A DNA stretch of 64,000 bases from Caballeronia telluris (GCF_001544495.1 NZ_FCNZ02000005.1:124001-188000), one strand, 5' to 3'. Shown: positions 25,903 to 36,281, counted from the stretch's first letter. Made by a program: numbers and translations. The notes: generated by a model from the letters alone, not told the origin.

Positions 25903-26129
25903 TTCGACGGACGGCGCGGGTCGCGGGCGCCTCGTCCTGTCGACCTGGCTTTGATGGTTTATCGCAGCGCGCGTGCAGTTAGAAAACGCGGCGGCGCTCG
26001 ACCGTTAGTTGCGATTTGAGCGACAACCGGTTCTCCGCGCTTGCCGCCGCGACCGGCTCGTTTCGCAATGCGCGCGAACGGTCGATGTGGTGATCGATCA
26101 GCTTGAGTCCGTCGCGCGCGAGCGTCGGC

Positions 26130-28508
26130 TCACGCGGCGCTCGCCTGCTCGACGCCGCCGAAATCAAGCACCAGCGGCGCGACCGGCCGGCTCAAGTGGT
26201 AGCCCTGCACGAAGTCGCACTGCGCCGCGCGCAGGATGTCGAGCTGCTGCTCCTCCTCCACGCCCTCGGCGGTGACCATGATCCCCAGGTCGTGCGACAT
26301 GTCGATGATGCCGCGCACGATGGTTCGCGTCGCGGCGTCGAGCGCGAGCTTCGCGGTGAACGACCGGTCGATCTTCACGGTGTCCGGCAAAATGTCGGCG
26401 AGATAGCGCAGGCTCGAATAGCCGGTGCCGAAATCGTCGATGGCGATGCGCACACCCAGTTGCTTGAGCGCCGTGAGCGTCTGCTGCGCGAGTTCCGGAT
26501 TTTCCAGCAGCGCGCTCTCGGTCAGTTCGATTTCAAGGCTGCGTGGCGACAGGCCGTGCTTGCGCAACGCGCGATCGACGACATTCACGATGGCGTCGCC
26601 CCGCAGTTGCCGCGCCGACACGTTCACCGACATGCACAGTTCGCTCGCCCCGTTCTTGCGCCACTCCGCAAGCTGACCGAGCGCGCGATCGACCACCCAC
26701 GCACCCACGTCGACGATAAAACCGCTCTCTTCGAGAATCGGAATGAAGACGGCCGGCGCGATCAGTCCGCGCGAAGGATGCATCCAGCGGATCAGCGCTT
26801 CGACGCTCGTCATCGACAACGCGCCGGGCTCGTGGATGCCCTGGTAATGCAGCAGGAACTCGCCTGACGCGAGCGCCATCGGCAGACCGCGCTCCAGTTC
26901 GAAGTCTTCGATCGTGCCGGTCGCATCCTTGTCCGCGAAGCGAAAGCCGTTGCGTCCCGCTTTCTTCGCCGCGTACATCGCGATGTCCGCGCTCGTCAGG
27001 AGCGCCTCGTGATCGAGCCCGTGCTCCGGATAGAGCGAGATGCCGATCGACGCCGTCACGAACGCGCCCGCGTGATCGTTGCGGCCGCTGCTCGACAACA
27101 CGTCGAGCAGCGTCTGCGCGAGCGACGCGAGCTGCGCCTTGTCGGCGGTGCTGCCGGCCAGCACGGCGAATTCGTCGCCGCCGAGCCGCGCGACGTAGGC
27201 GTCGGGCGGCAGCGCGGCCTGGATCACGCGGCCGATGTCCTTCAGCAGACGGTCGGCGGCGGTGTGGCCGAGCGTATCGTTGAGCACCTTGAAGCGGTCG
27301 AGGTCGATGAACATCAGCCCGAACGGCGCGGCTTTCGCGCAGCGCGCCTCGATCTGGCGCACGAGCGCACCACGGTTGGCAAGCCCCGTTAGCGAATCCG
27401 AATAGGCGAGCCGGTCGAGCGCCGTGATGCGCTCCTGCTCGGCGGTCACGTCCTCGCTGATGCCGACGATCCGCACGACCACGCCCGTCTCGTCGCGCAC
27501 CGGATACGCGGTGCTGCGAATCCAGCGCACGCAGCCATCGGTGCGGCGGATGCGGTACTGGAAACGGCCTTCGCTCGATTCCTCGACGACACGGCGCATC
27601 TCCGCGAGCAGCGGTTCCGCGTCTTCGGGCAGCACGAGATCGAGCCACGCGGACGGCCTTTGCATCAGCACGCACGGCGCGATGCCGAACACCGCCTCGA
27701 TGCCGGCGCTCACGTAGTGGAAGTACTCGAAATCGGCGCTGTACGAATAGAACACGAGCTGCACGTGCGCTTCCATCTCCGACATCAACTGGTCCTTGCT
27801 GCGCAGTTTCTCCAGCAATTCGTTCTGTTCGGAGACGTCCGTCGACGCGCACAGCATCGCCGTGATGCGGCCCTCGTCGTCCGCGAGCGGGATCAGGCGC
27901 GAGTCCCACCACTTCGGGCGGCCAGTCGCTGTCGCGCATTGTCCGGTGAAGGTCGTGCGCTCGCCCGCTAGCGCCCCGGACCACGCGGCGTCGGCGGCGG
28001 TGCGGTCGGCGCCGCTCCAGAAGCCGAGCCAGTCGGCGCCGGCGAGTTGATCCGGCGACGCGGCGTTCATCAGGTCCGCGCCGAATTCGGTGATGCGCAG
28101 CATGCGGGCGTCGGTGTCCAGCAGTTTCAGGCATTCGCGATTCGCGTCGAGCAGTCCGCCGCTCAATGCGAGCGCGGCGCGGCGCTCGGCGTGGTCGGCG
28201 GCGAGCTTGCGATGCGCGGCCGCGAAGGCGCCCGCGCCCGCGATGGCCGCGGCCACGGCGCGTGTCACGGCGAACGTTTCGAACGCGATGAGGCCGGCCA
28301 GGAACACGAGCGTCGCGGCGCCGAATGCCGCGCCGGCGACGATGGCGAGCGACGCGAACGGCAACGCGCGGCGCTTCGCGTGACGCGCGAGAAAAAACGA
28401 CAGGAACAGCTGGTTGCGCGGCGACGCGCCCTCCGCAGACGAAGCGCTCCCCGCGCCCCGGTCCTTCCGACTGCTCAGGCGTGATCCGGTTTTCACTCCC
28501 ACGCACAT
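26130..28508 (-). CDS. Membrane PAS-GGDEF-EAL cyclic-di-GMP protein
   Basis: About 792 residues. Two membrane spans near the N-terminus (FASLAIVAGAAFGAATLVFLA; RAVAAAIAGAGAFAAA) precede two PAS domains (SGADRTAADAAWSG... and YSADFEYFHYVSAGIEAVFG). Then come a GGDEF domain with intact RLGGDEFAVL and an EAL domain with SVEALIRW, SVNVSARQL, IELTES, DDFGTGYSS, KIDRSF and AEGVEE, all residues needed for phosphodiesterase activity. The inhibitory RxxD site before GGDEF reads LPPD, so it is lost. The start is uncertain: the frame is open to 28682, ATGs lie at 28562, 28526 and 28508, and a GGAGA just upstream of 28508 also fits a GTG at 28502. Confidence 0.85.
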   Translation of the reverse strand: MCVGVKTGSRLSSRKDRGAGSASSAEGASPRNQLFLSFFLARHAKRRALPFASLAIVAGAAFGAATLVFLAGLIAFETFAVTRAVAAAIAGAGAFAAAHRKLAADHAERRAALALSGGLLDANRECLKLLDTDARMLRITEFGADLMNAASPDQLAGADWLGFWSGADRTAADAAWSGALAGERTTFTGQCATATGRPKWWDSRLIPLADDEGRITAMLCASTDVSEQNELLEKLRSKDQLMSEMEAHVQLVFYSYSADFEYFHYVSAGIEAVFGIAPCVLMQRPSAWLDLVLPEDAEPLLAEMRRVVEESSEGRFQYRIRRTDGCVRWIRSTAYPVRDETGVVVRIVGISEDVTAEQERITALDRLAYSDSLTGLANRGALVRQIEARCAKAAPFGLMFIDLDRFKVLNDTLGHTAADRLLKDIGRVIQAALPPDAYVARLGGDEFAVLAGSTADKAQLASLAQTLLDVLSSSGRNDHAGAFVTASIGISLYPEHGLDHEALLTSADIAMYAAKKAGRNGFRFADKDATGTIEDFELERGLPMALASGEFLLHYQGIHEPGALSMTSVEALIRWMHPSRGLIAPAVFIPILEESGFIVDVGAWVVDRALGQLAEWRKNGASELCMSVNVSARQLRGDAIVNVVDRALRKHGLSPRSLEIELTESALLENPELAQQTLTALKQLGVRIAIDDFGTGYSSLRYLADILPDTVKIDRSFTAKLALDAATRTIVRGIIDMSHDLGIMVTAEGVEEEQQLDILRAAQCDFVQGYHLSRPVAPLVLDFGGVEQASAA

Positions 28509-28722
28509 TCTCCAACGGGGTTTCATTGACGGCCCGGCGAATCTCGCACAAAGCCACGACATAGAGGGGTTAACGTCCGTCGATGAAAAAACCTGAGTGG
28601 CGGGGCGGTGCAACGCAGGGAGTGTGCGAGGGTTTGTACTTAAAGGGGCCGAATGCCCGAGGTTGAACATCCGGCCTTTCATGCTTGCGCTTAAGAAATT
28701 TCGACGATCGGCAAACGCGGCC

Positions 28723-29817
28723 TCAACCGTGCCGCGGCTTGAGCAGAACCTTGATCGAATCGAGCGAATCGGCGACCTTGATCGCTTCGTCCCATTCTTC
28801 CAGCGTGAATCCGTGCGTCACGATCCCCTTCGACGTGACGAGCCCGCGCGCGAGCAGATCAATCGCGATGGGATAGCAGTAAGGCCCGAGATGCGCGCCG
28901 CGCACATCCAGTTCCTTGCGGTCGCCGATGATCGACCAGTCGACGGTGGCATCCGCGCCGAACACCGAAAACTCCACGAAGCGCCCGAGCTTCCTGATGA
29001 GATCGAGCCCCTGCGACACGCCCACCGGCACGCCCGTCGTTTCGATATACACGTCGCAGCCGTATTGATCGGTCAGCGACTTGATGATGGCGAGCGCGTC
29101 CTCGTTCTTCGGATTGATCGTGACGTCCGCGCCGTACTCGCGCGCGAGTGCGAGGCGCTCCTCGACGAGATCGATCACGACGAGCTTCTTCGGCGTCTTC
29201 AGATGCGCGACCTGCGTCATCATCAGGCCGAGCGGCCCCGCGCCCGCGATCACGACAACGTCGTCGAGCTGGATGTCGCCGCGATTGACCGTGTGGATCG
29301 CGCAGGCAAGCGGCTCGATGATCGCGGCGTCTTCGATGGAGATGCCGTCGGGAATCTTGTGGACGATGGCGGTCGGCGGAAAGCGCATGTATTCGGCCAT
29401 GCCGCCATCGGCCACTTCGCGCTGAAAGCCGAAGATGTTATGCACCTCGCACATCCAGTAACTGCCCGACTTGCAATAGCGGCACTTGCCGCAAGGCACA
29501 ATCTGCTCGGCGATCACGCGCTCGCCGACGTTCACGCCGAAGTGCTCGGCCGCGCCCGCGCCCAGTTCCTCGACATAGCCGAAGAACTCGTGCCCCGGAA
29601 TGACAGGCGCCTTCACCCACGGGTTCGGTCCGCCCCAGAACATCTTCGCGCCCGACCAGCACTTGCAGTCGCTGGCGCAGATGCCGCATGCGGCGATGCG
29701 GATCACGAGTTCATTGCGCCCGGGCCGCGGACGCTCGACGCGTTCGACGCGATAGTCCTTCGGGGCACGGCAGACGATGGCCGTCATCTGCGTCGATGTG
29801 TCTTTCGTTGCGCTCAT
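28723..29817 (-). CDS. Zinc-dependent polyol/alcohol dehydrogenase
   Basis: 364 residues, MDR superfamily. Catalytic zinc ligands include Cys44 (AACGICASD) and the GHEFFG His-Glu pair. The structural zinc loop PCGKCRYCKSGSYWMC has four Cys, and the NAD fold follows in VVIAGAGPLGLMMTQVAHLK. The closest feel is to the erythritol/L-threitol and sorbitol dehydrogenases. Last gene of a minus-strand unit with an SDR, a SorC regulator and a carbohydrate importer, so it probably oxidises the imported polyol or an intermediate. Confidence 0.87.
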   Translation of the reverse strand: MSATKDTSTQMTAIVCRAPKDYRVERVERPRPGRNELVIRIAACGICASDCKCWSGAKMFWGGPNPWVKAPVIPGHEFFGYVEELGAGAAEHFGVNVGERVIAEQIVPCGKCRYCKSGSYWMCEVHNIFGFQREVADGGMAEYMRFPPTAIVHKIPDGISIEDAAIIEPLACAIHTVNRGDIQLDDVVVIAGAGPLGLMMTQVAHLKTPKKLVVIDLVEERLALAREYGADVTINPKNEDALAIIKSLTDQYGCDVYIETTGVPVGVSQGLDLIRKLGRFVEFSVFGADATVDWSIIGDRKELDVRGAHLGPYCYPIAIDLLARGLVTSKGIVTHGFTLEEWDEAIKVADSLDSIKVLLKPRHG

Positions 29818-29872
29818 GGTGCTCTCGTTGTGGTGAGTGTCGTGAGGTTCGTTGCTGCGTCCGTTCGTACGT

Positions 29873-30619
29873 TCATCCCGCCTGGAAACCGCCGTCGACG
29901 GCGAGGCTCACGCCGTTGACCATGCTCGAATCGTCGCCGAGCAGATACGCGATCGTGCGTGCCACTTCGAGCGGCTGCACGAAACGCCGCAATGGAACGC
30001 GCGCGAGCATCGGCCCGGATTTGGCGGGATCGCTCCACGCTTTCTCGGCCATCGGCGTCATCGTGACGACAGGGTTCACGGTGTTCACGCGAATGCCATG
30101 CGGCCCGAGTTCGACGGCCATCACACGCGTCATCGCGTCGAGGGCGCCCTTCGATGCGCAGTACGCCGCGTGCAGCGGCAGACCGACCGTCGCCGAAAGA
30201 CTCGACACGTTGACGATCGATCCCGCGACGCCGCGCTCGATCATGCTGCGCGCACACGCCTGCGCGACGATCATCGCGGCGCGCACGTTGACGGCCATGG
30301 TGAGGTCGAAGGCATCGACGGACACGTCGACGAACGGCGCGAGTTCGGCGATGCCCGCGCAGTTCACGAGCAGATCGACCGGCTGCGCCACGCGCGCCGC
30401 TTCACGCGCGGCGTTCGCATCGGCGAGATCAACGCATCGCGTCTCGCAGCCGATCGCGTCGTTCAGCGCGGCGAGGTCCGACGCCGAGCGGCTCAGCGCG
30501 AACACGCGCGCGCCGCGCTCGGCCATCAAGAGCGCGGTCGCATGACCGATGCCCTTGCCCGCGCCCGTCACGAGCACGGTCTTGCCGGCGAATTCCTGAT
30601 TCCTGTCGATGGTCGTCAT
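29873..30619 (-). CDS. Short-chain dehydrogenase, L-xylulose reductase-like
   Basis: 248 residues. TGAGKGIGHATAL (19-30) binds the nucleotide, VNCAG lies at 86-90, and the catalytic Ser140, Tyr153 and Lys157 are in NVSSLSATVG and AAYCASKGAL. Several stretches (DLLVNCAG, VMAVELGPHGIRVNTVNPVV, MTPMAEKAWSDPAK) closely track dicarbonyl/L-xylulose reductases, which interconvert ketopentoses or tetruloses with polyols. It lies 6 bases after the SorC regulator and 55 before the zinc dehydrogenase. One of the two enzymes is probably specific for the other hydroxyl or stereoisomer of the same polyol. Confidence 0.88.
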   Translation of the reverse strand: MTTIDRNQEFAGKTVLVTGAGKGIGHATALLMAERGARVFALSRSASDLAALNDAIGCETRCVDLADANAAREAARVAQPVDLLVNCAGIAELAPFVDVSVDAFDLTMAVNVRAAMIVAQACARSMIERGVAGSIVNVSSLSATVGLPLHAAYCASKGALDAMTRVMAVELGPHGIRVNTVNPVVTMTPMAEKAWSDPAKSGPMLARVPLRRFVQPLEVARTIAYLLGDDSSMVNGVSLAVDGGFQAG

Positions 30620-30625
30620 GGTGGT

Positions 30626-31606
30626 CTATGGCTGTTCGCACAGGCGGCGCGCGGTGTCCTCGTCGGTAACGAGCACCGACGGATAGCGTCCGCGCAACGC
30701 CGCGCGTGTCACATGAAACTTCTTCGCACCGCCGCTCACGAGCACGACACGCCTGATCTTGCGCAGGTCGTCGAGCGTGATCGCGATGGTGCGCCGGTTC
30801 AACGGATGATCGATCAGTTCGCCATCGGCATCCATGAAGTGGCCGAGCAAGTCGCCGACCGCGCCCGCCTTCTGGAGCGCGCGCACCTGATCGGGCGTGT
30901 CAATGCCGTAAGTCACGACGAGCGACTCGGTCAGGTCGCCGCAGGTCAGCAGCGCGAGATCGGCACTGCGGGCAAGCTCGTAGGTTTCGCGCACGGTGTC
31001 TTCTTGCAGGATCATGTCGCGCGCCTTCTGGCTGCTGACGTAGATCGGCGCGGCAAAAATGAACCCGTTCGCGCGGCAGATGTTCACGAAGTCGGAGACG
31101 ATATCGAATGTGTTGATGCTCGGGCAATGCGCGAGCCCGCCCTGCAGCGACACCGCCGACACCAGCGGATAATTGCGCTGCGGCATCGCGCTCAGTACCG
31201 CGCGAATCGTGCGTCCCCATCCGAGCCCGATGGTTTGCCCTGCAACTATCTGCTTCGAAAACCACGTGGCCGCGCCGATGCCGAGCGCCGCCATGTTCGC
31301 CTGCGGATTCGCGCCGCTCGGCACCACGACCGCGTCTTCGAGGCCGAAGCGCTTGACGATCGCCTCTTCCAGCGCGACGCACGGCGCGATCCGGCTGTTG
31401 ATCGTGATCTGCACGAGACCCGAGTCGCGGCTTGCCGCGAGCAGGCGATTCACGCGCACGCGGTTGCTGCCGATGCGCTGCGCGATCTCCTGCTGCGTCA
31501 GGTTGCCGATGTAGTAATGCCACGCGACGCGCGCCTGCAATTCCTTCTCCGCGGCGCTGGATTCGTCGGTTTCGGCGATGACGACGGGCGGTGCTGTCTT
31601 GCTCAT
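30626..31606 (-). CDS. SorC/DeoR-family sugar-responsive regulator
   Basis: 326 residues. The N-terminal helix-turn-helix, ARVAWHYYIGNLTQQEIAQR then VRVNRLLAASRDSGLV, is the SorC arrangement. The C-terminal two thirds is a sugar-phosphate-isomerase-like effector domain (VSLQGGLAHCPS, FIFAAPIYVSS, LLTCGDLTES, VGDLLGHFMDADG). The family includes EryD, which controls erythritol use. It is encoded inside the importer/dehydrogenase unit and probably controls that unit from the operator-like sites at 34984-35008. Confidence 0.88.
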   Translation of the reverse strand: MSKTAPPVVIAETDESSAAEKELQARVAWHYYIGNLTQQEIAQRIGSNRVRVNRLLAASRDSGLVQITINSRIAPCVALEEAIVKRFGLEDAVVVPSGANPQANMAALGIGAATWFSKQIVAGQTIGLGWGRTIRAVLSAMPQRNYPLVSAVSLQGGLAHCPSINTFDIVSDFVNICRANGFIFAAPIYVSSQKARDMILQEDTVRETYELARSADLALLTCGDLTESLVVTYGIDTPDQVRALQKAGAVGDLLGHFMDADGELIDHPLNRRTIAITLDDLRKIRRVVLVSGGAKKFHVTRAALRGRYPSVLVTDEDTARRLCEQP

Positions 31607-31652
31607 GTGTGTTGTGGTGTCGATAAAAAGCCGCCGAGTCTAATGCAAAGTG

Positions 31653-32534
31653 CTACTTCACCGCGCCCATGGTCAGACCCTGCACGAGGCGCCCGGATAC
31701 GGCCAGCGCGAACACCACCATCGGCAGCACGATCAGCGTGCCGGTTGCCATGATTTCGCCCCAGGGCAATTCGTAGCCGCTCATGTAGCTCGTTGCCGCG
31801 ACCGGCGACGTGATCGCTTCGGTGCGTGTGAGCACGAGCGCATACAGCAGGTCGTTCCATGAAAAGATGAACGCGAAGATCGCCGACACGACAATGCCCG
31901 GCATCGCGAGCGGCAGGTTGATGCGCCAGAACACGCGCCACGGCGATGCGCCGTCGAGCCGCGCGGCTTCATCGAGTTCGACCGGGATGTTGCGGAACTG
32001 ATCGGTGCAGATCCATACGACGATCGGCAGCGAGAACGTCAGGTAGAGCAGGATCAGCACGATATGCGTATCGACGAGATCGAGCTTCGTCGCGATCAGG
32101 AAGAACGGCACCGCGAGCACGACCGGGCTCACCATGCGGTTGGAGATAAACCAGAACCACAGGTCTTCCTTGCCGCGAAACTCGTAGCGCGCGAGGGCAT
32201 ACGCGGCGGGCGTGCCGAGCAGGATCGCGAGCACCGTCGTGCTGCTCGCGATGATGAGCGAATTCAGCAGGCTGCCGCCCACTTCGTGCGTGAAGAGCGC
32301 CGCCGAGTAATGCGAGAGCGTCGGCTTGAAGAGCCACACCGGGGGATACGCGAGCGCATCGGCCTGGCTCTTCAGGCTCGTCGTGACCATCCAGTAGAAC
32401 GGAAACACCGACGAGAGGAACACGACGAGGAGGCCCACGAAGTGCCATCCGGTCGTGCGGCGCCGCACCGAACGCGCGCGTTTCGCGCGCTTGCTCGCGC
32501 CGCCATTCGAAGCGTTCATCGGTGCTGTACTCAC
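31653..32534 (-). CDS. Carbohydrate ABC transporter permease (MalG type)
   Basis: 293 residues with six spans, from [20 protein letters not shown] to [19 protein letters not shown]. The EAA loop that docks the ATPase is [21 protein letters not shown] use the GTG at 32534: it has GGGAGG 5 bases upstream and overlaps the stop of the first permease (GTGA). The ATG at 32519 has no ribosome site. It pairs with the permease at 32531-33472 in the membrane. Confidence 0.88.
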   Translation of the reverse strand: MSTAPMNASNGGASKRAKRARSVRRRTTGWHFVGLLVVFLSSVFPFYWMVTTSLKSQADALAYPPVWLFKPTLSHYSAALFTHEVGGSLLNSLIIASSTTVLAILLGTPAAYALARYEFRGKEDLWFWFISNRMVSPVVLAVPFFLIATKLDLVDTHIVLILLYLTFSLPIVVWICTDQFRNIPVELDEAARLDGASPWRVFWRINLPLAMPGIVVSAIFAFIFSWNDLLYALVLTRTEAITSPVAATSYMSGYELPWGEIMATGTLIVLPMVVFALAVSGRLVQGLTMGAVK

Positions 32535-33472
32535 GCGGCCTCCCGGTACACGAAGCGAATGTAAAGACGCGACAACACGATCGTCAGGATCAGGAGCAGC
32601 ACCGCCTGCGCGGACGCCATGCCCTGATCGAAGAGACGAAAGCCGACGCGCTGGATATAGATGCTGATGAATTCGGTTGCGGTGCCGGGGCCGCCGCGCG
32701 TCATGGTGAAGACGGCGTCGAACATCTTGAGCATGTCGGCGGAACGCAGGATCAGGATCGCTGTGAGGCCCGGCAGCAGATACGGCCTTTGCAGATGCCA
32801 GAGAATCTTGCTCCATTTCGGCGTTTCGAGGCGCGCCGCTTCCTCCGCTTCCTTCGGCACCATCGCGAGGCCCGCCAGCATGATGAGCGCGCAGAAGGGC
32901 GTCCACTGCCAGATGTCCATGATCATCACGGAAACGAAGGCGAGCGTCGGATCGGCGAGCCAGTCCTGCGGCGGAATGCCGAGGAGACCCGTCAGATAGT
33001 TCGCCACGCCGAACTGGCGATTGAAGATCAGCCGCCCGATCAGGCCGACCACCGCGTAAGTGGTCGCCATCGGAATCACGAGGCTCACGCGCGCCGCCGC
33101 GCGCATCCACGGCAGCGCCGTGCGATGCAGCATCAGCGCGGCGAAGAGCCCGAATGCGACTTCGATGGGCAGCGTGAGGCACAGGAACAGCGCGGTGCGT
33201 CCGAGCGCGCCCCAGAAGGACGGATCGGTCAGCGTCGCCACGTAGTTGTCCACGCCGACGAACGGCGTGCCCGAGGCGAGGTCCGCGAGCTTGTACTGAT
33301 GAAACGAGTTGTAGAGCGCGAGCAAAAGCGGATAGACGCCGATCACGGCGAGCGCGAAAATCGCCGGGATCAGAAACCAGAAGGCGGGCGAACGCGGCAA
33401 TATCCCGAATCGTCGTGCGCGGGGCCGTATCGGCCTCGCCACGGTTGCGGGCCGAGCAGTGCTGTTCGCCAT
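32531..33472 (-). CDS. Carbohydrate ABC transporter permease (MalF type)
   Basis: 313 residues, six spans beginning with [21 protein letters not shown]. The docking loop is [25 protein letters not shown] at 33480-33485 (minus strand) favours the ATG at 33472 over one seven codons upstream. This is the usual first permease of importers for maltose, glycerol-phosphate or polyols. It follows the binding-protein gene by 34 bases. Confidence 0.88.
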   Translation of the reverse strand: MANSTARPATVARPIRPRARRFGILPRSPAFWFLIPAIFALAVIGVYPLLLALYNSFHQYKLADLASGTPFVGVDNYVATLTDPSFWGALGRTALFLCLTLPIEVAFGLFAALMLHRTALPWMRAAARVSLVIPMATTYAVVGLIGRLIFNRQFGVANYLTGLLGIPPQDWLADPTLAFVSVMIMDIWQWTPFCALIMLAGLAMVPKEAEEAARLETPKWSKILWHLQRPYLLPGLTAILILRSADMLKMFDAVFTMTRGGPGTATEFISIYIQRVGFRLFDQGMASAQAVLLLILTIVLSRLYIRFVYREAA

Positions 33473-33506
33473 CGAATCGCCTCCTGGTTGCATCGCTAAC
33501 TATCGC

Positions 33507-34880
33507 TTACTTCAGCAGGGGTTTCTTGCCGTCGTAGTAGCCCGCTTTCTTGAGGATTTCCTCGGTCTTGGTGCCGATGGTCTGCGCGCCTTCCTTGACC
33601 GTCACCTGGCCGAGCATCATCTTGCTGCCCCATTCGCCGATCACTTCCGACACTGCCGGCCATTCCGGGAAACGCGGACGATAATCCGGCACACCGCCCT
33701 GCCACGATTCGACCATCGGCTTCACGAACGGATACTTGTCCTGCACCGCCTTGTCCTGATAGACCGCCGTGCGCGCGCTCACGCCACCCGCTTCGAGGTA
33801 CGGCTTCGCCATCTCTTCGGACGTGATCCACTGGATGAAGAGCCACGACGCCGCCTGCTTCTTCGCATTCGACTTCGCGTTGACCGCGAGCGAGAAGCCG
33901 CCGAGCGCAGGCTTCAGACCGGCCGATCCCTTCGGTTCCGTCGTGATCGCGAGGCAGTCGCCGATCTTCGACTTGCTCGGGTCGGTGAGCGTCGGATAGA
34001 ACGCCGACCATTCGGTGATCATCGCGACCTGCCCTTGCGCGAGCGCATTCACGGCTTCCGCGTGATCGAAATCGACGATGCCCGGCGGCATGAACTTCAT
34101 CAGCTTCTGCCGGTATTCGAGCCCGGCCTGCGATTGCGAAGACATCAGGTTCGACTTGAACTTCGCATCGAGCAGCGAGCCGCCGTTCGGCCACAGCACG
34201 CGCATGAAGCTGTCAGCCGATTGGGTCTCGCCGCGCCGCGATTGCAGCGCGAACGCAAACTGGTTCTTGTCCGGCTTCGTGAGTTTGGGCGCGTACGTGT
34301 TGAGCAGGTCGTCCCACGTCTTCGGCGGCTCGTTGAAACCCGCGTCCTTCAGCATGCACTTGTTGTAGAACATCAGGCCCGAGTAGTTATCGAACGGCAG
34401 GCCGTAGGTGGTCTTGTCCCAGGTGCCGAACGAATCGAGCAGGATCGGGAAGAAGCCTGGCAGATTGAGCTTCGGATCGGCGAGCTTCGGATCGTCGGTG
34501 AACTTCTTGATCGGCACGAGCCACTTGTTGCTCGCGAATTCGCCGATCCACACCACGTCGACGAGGACGATGTCCTGATCGCCTCCGCCGACGAAGTTGA
34601 GCACTTCCTTCTCGCGCGTATTCTCGTACGGGATCACTTCCCAGCGCACCTTGATCCCCGTTTCCTTCTCGAACTGCGGGATCAACTTCTGCGCCGCCTT
34701 GTAGCCCGGCCGGTCGAGGAAGACGGCCTTGATGGTCGTGCCCGAATACGGCTCGGCCGCTTCCTTGAGCGTCCACGCATGGGCGTTCGATGCAGCGAGT
34801 AGCGATGCGGTTGCCGTCACGAACATCACGGCGGTGGCCTGTCTGATGAGGCCCAAGCGGGGCGTAAAGCGCTTCTTCAT
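33507..34880 (-). CDS. Carbohydrate ABC transporter substrate-binding protein
   Basis: 457 residues. A signal peptide ([16 protein letters not shown], cleavage before [12 protein letters not shown]) leads to a family 1 (cluster D) binding protein as in the sugar and polyol importers. Typical parts are [56 protein letters not shown] and [20 protein letters not shown]. It is the first gene of the leftward unit, immediately downstream of the divergent control region. The enzymes in the unit suggest a polyol ligand; the sequence alone does not fix it. Confidence 0.9.
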   Translation of the reverse strand: MKKRFTPRLGLIRQATAVMFVTATASLLAASNAHAWTLKEAAEPYSGTTIKAVFLDRPGYKAAQKLIPQFEKETGIKVRWEVIPYENTREKEVLNFVGGGDQDIVLVDVVWIGEFASNKWLVPIKKFTDDPKLADPKLNLPGFFPILLDSFGTWDKTTYGLPFDNYSGLMFYNKCMLKDAGFNEPPKTWDDLLNTYAPKLTKPDKNQFAFALQSRRGETQSADSFMRVLWPNGGSLLDAKFKSNLMSSQSQAGLEYRQKLMKFMPPGIVDFDHAEAVNALAQGQVAMITEWSAFYPTLTDPSKSKIGDCLAITTEPKGSAGLKPALGGFSLAVNAKSNAKKQAASWLFIQWITSEEMAKPYLEAGGVSARTAVYQDKAVQDKYPFVKPMVESWQGGVPDYRPRFPEWPAVSEVIGEWGSKMMLGQVTVKEGAQTIGTKTEEILKKAGYYDGKKPLLK

Positions 34881-35153
34881 GCCTGTCTCCTTGTTTATTC
34901 TTGAGCTGTGAATGCGTTAGCGCTGCGTCGTTGCCGGTGCGGCTGCTCTGGTGGTCCGTCGTATCCTGCCTGCTCCGTTTCACTTGTAATTCCAGTTTTA
35001 CAATTGTATATTTGGGCTCGAACACGTTGTCAAGAACAAAATCGCAAGGCATTCGATGCTGCGCTGCGGGAACCGCCGTTCCCTTGCATGCGCGGCGCGA
35101 CCGTCAACGGAATCCGCGCAAGTCAAACGCGGGACCCTTTGCAGGAGACATGC
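34881..35153. promoter_or_regulatory. Divergent control region of the polyol importer
   Basis: 273 bases between the leftward binding-protein operon and the rightward ATPase gene. TTGTAA (34984-34989) and TTACAA (34998-35003) form an inverted repeat with 8 bases between. Immediately next, TACAATTGTA (34999-35008) is a perfect palindrome. This is a likely binding site for the SorC regulator, and it overlaps the A/T-rich part where promoters are expected. A TAGCGCTG core at 34918-34925 matches the core of the LacI-like sites before the dehydratase gene. Confidence 0.55.
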
Positions 35154-36281
35154 ATGAGCGCAGTCCATTTGCAGCAAATCCGCAAGGCCTTTGCAGGCAC
35201 CGAAGTGCTGAAGGATGTCGACATCGAGATCGTCGACCGGGAGTTCATGGTTTTCGTGGGGCCGTCCGGCTGCGGGAAGTCCACGCTGCTTCGCACCATC
35301 GCCGGGCTGGAAGAATGCGATTCAGGGCAAATCCTGATAGGCGGCGAAGACGTCACGGACCTCGAACCATCGCAGCGCGGCGTCGCGATGGTGTTCCAGT
35401 CGTATGCGCTCTACCCGCATATGTCGGTGTACGAGAACATCGCATTCGGGCTGCGCATGCTCAAGCTGCCCGAAGCGCAGATCAAGCAGCGCGTCGAGCG
35501 CGCCGCGCAGATCCTGCAGATCGGGCAATTGCTGGAGCGCCGTCCGCGCGCGCTGTCGGGCGGGCAGCGGCAACGCGTGGCGATCGGCCGTTCGATCGTG
35601 CGCGAACCGAAGGTCTTTCTCTTCGACGAACCGTTGTCGAATCTCGATGCCGCCTTGCGCGTGCAGATGCGCCTCGAGCTCATCAAGCTGCACAAGCAGC
35701 TCAACGCCACGATGATCTACGTGACGCACGATCAGACCGAGGCCATGACGATGGCCGATCGCATCGTCGTGCTGAATCACGGCAAGGTCGAGCAAATCGG
35801 CTCGCCGCTCGAGTTGTATCGCACGCCGCGCAACCGCTTCGTCGCGGGCTTCATCGGCTCGCCGAAGATGAATTTCATCGACGTGCGCGTGCTGCGCACC
35901 GATGCCGCTGGCGTGACGATCGAGTTGCCGGGCGGTGCGCCGCTCACGCTGCCGTTCACGGGGCACGCGGTCGCGGCGGGCGAAACGCTCACGCTGGGCA
36001 TTCGCCCCGAGCACTTCGTCGAGTCGGGCGGCGGCGACATCGACAGCGGTCTGACCGGCGAAGTGATGGTGATCGAACACCTGGGCGGCGAGACGCTTTT
36101 GCACGTGCGCCTGCCGAGCGAGTTGCTGATTCAAGTGAAGGGCTCGGGCGAATCGACCGCGGTGGACGGACAACGGCTCAACGCGGGCTTCAGCATCCGT
36201 CATGTGCATCTGTTCCGCGAAGACGGCAGCGCGCTCGAACGCATGCGTCCCGTGGCCGAGACGGCGACGGCGACGGCGTGA
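35154..36281 (+). CDS. Carbohydrate ABC transporter ATP-binding protein (UgpC/MalK type)
   Basis: 375 residues. Walker A GPSGCGKST, Q-loop VFQSYALYPHMSV, signature LSGGQRQRVAIGRSI, Walker B VFLFDEPLSNLD and H-loop VTHDQTEAMTM are complete. The C-terminal TOBE regulatory region (LTLGIRPEHFV, then GEVMVIEHLGGE) is the MalK/UgpC form, shared by many importers. AGGAG at 35143-35147 supports the ATG at 35154. It is read away from the two permeases and the binding protein and very probably serves them. It ends directly against the opposing LacI-family gene with no gap. Confidence 0.92.
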   Translation: MSAVHLQQIRKAFAGTEVLKDVDIEIVDREFMVFVGPSGCGKSTLLRTIAGLEECDSGQILIGGEDVTDLEPSQRGVAMVFQSYALYPHMSVYENIAFGLRMLKLPEAQIKQRVERAAQILQIGQLLERRPRALSGGQRQRVAIGRSIVREPKVFLFDEPLSNLDAALRVQMRLELIKLHKQLNATMIYVTHDQTEAMTMADRIVVLNHGKVEQIGSPLELYRTPRNRFVAGFIGSPKMNFIDVRVLRTDAAGVTIELPGGAPLTLPFTGHAVAAGETLTLGIRPEHFVESGGGDIDSGLTGEVMVIEHLGGETLLHVRLPSELLIQVKGSGESTAVDGQRLNAGFSIRHVHLFREDGSALERMRPVAETATATA

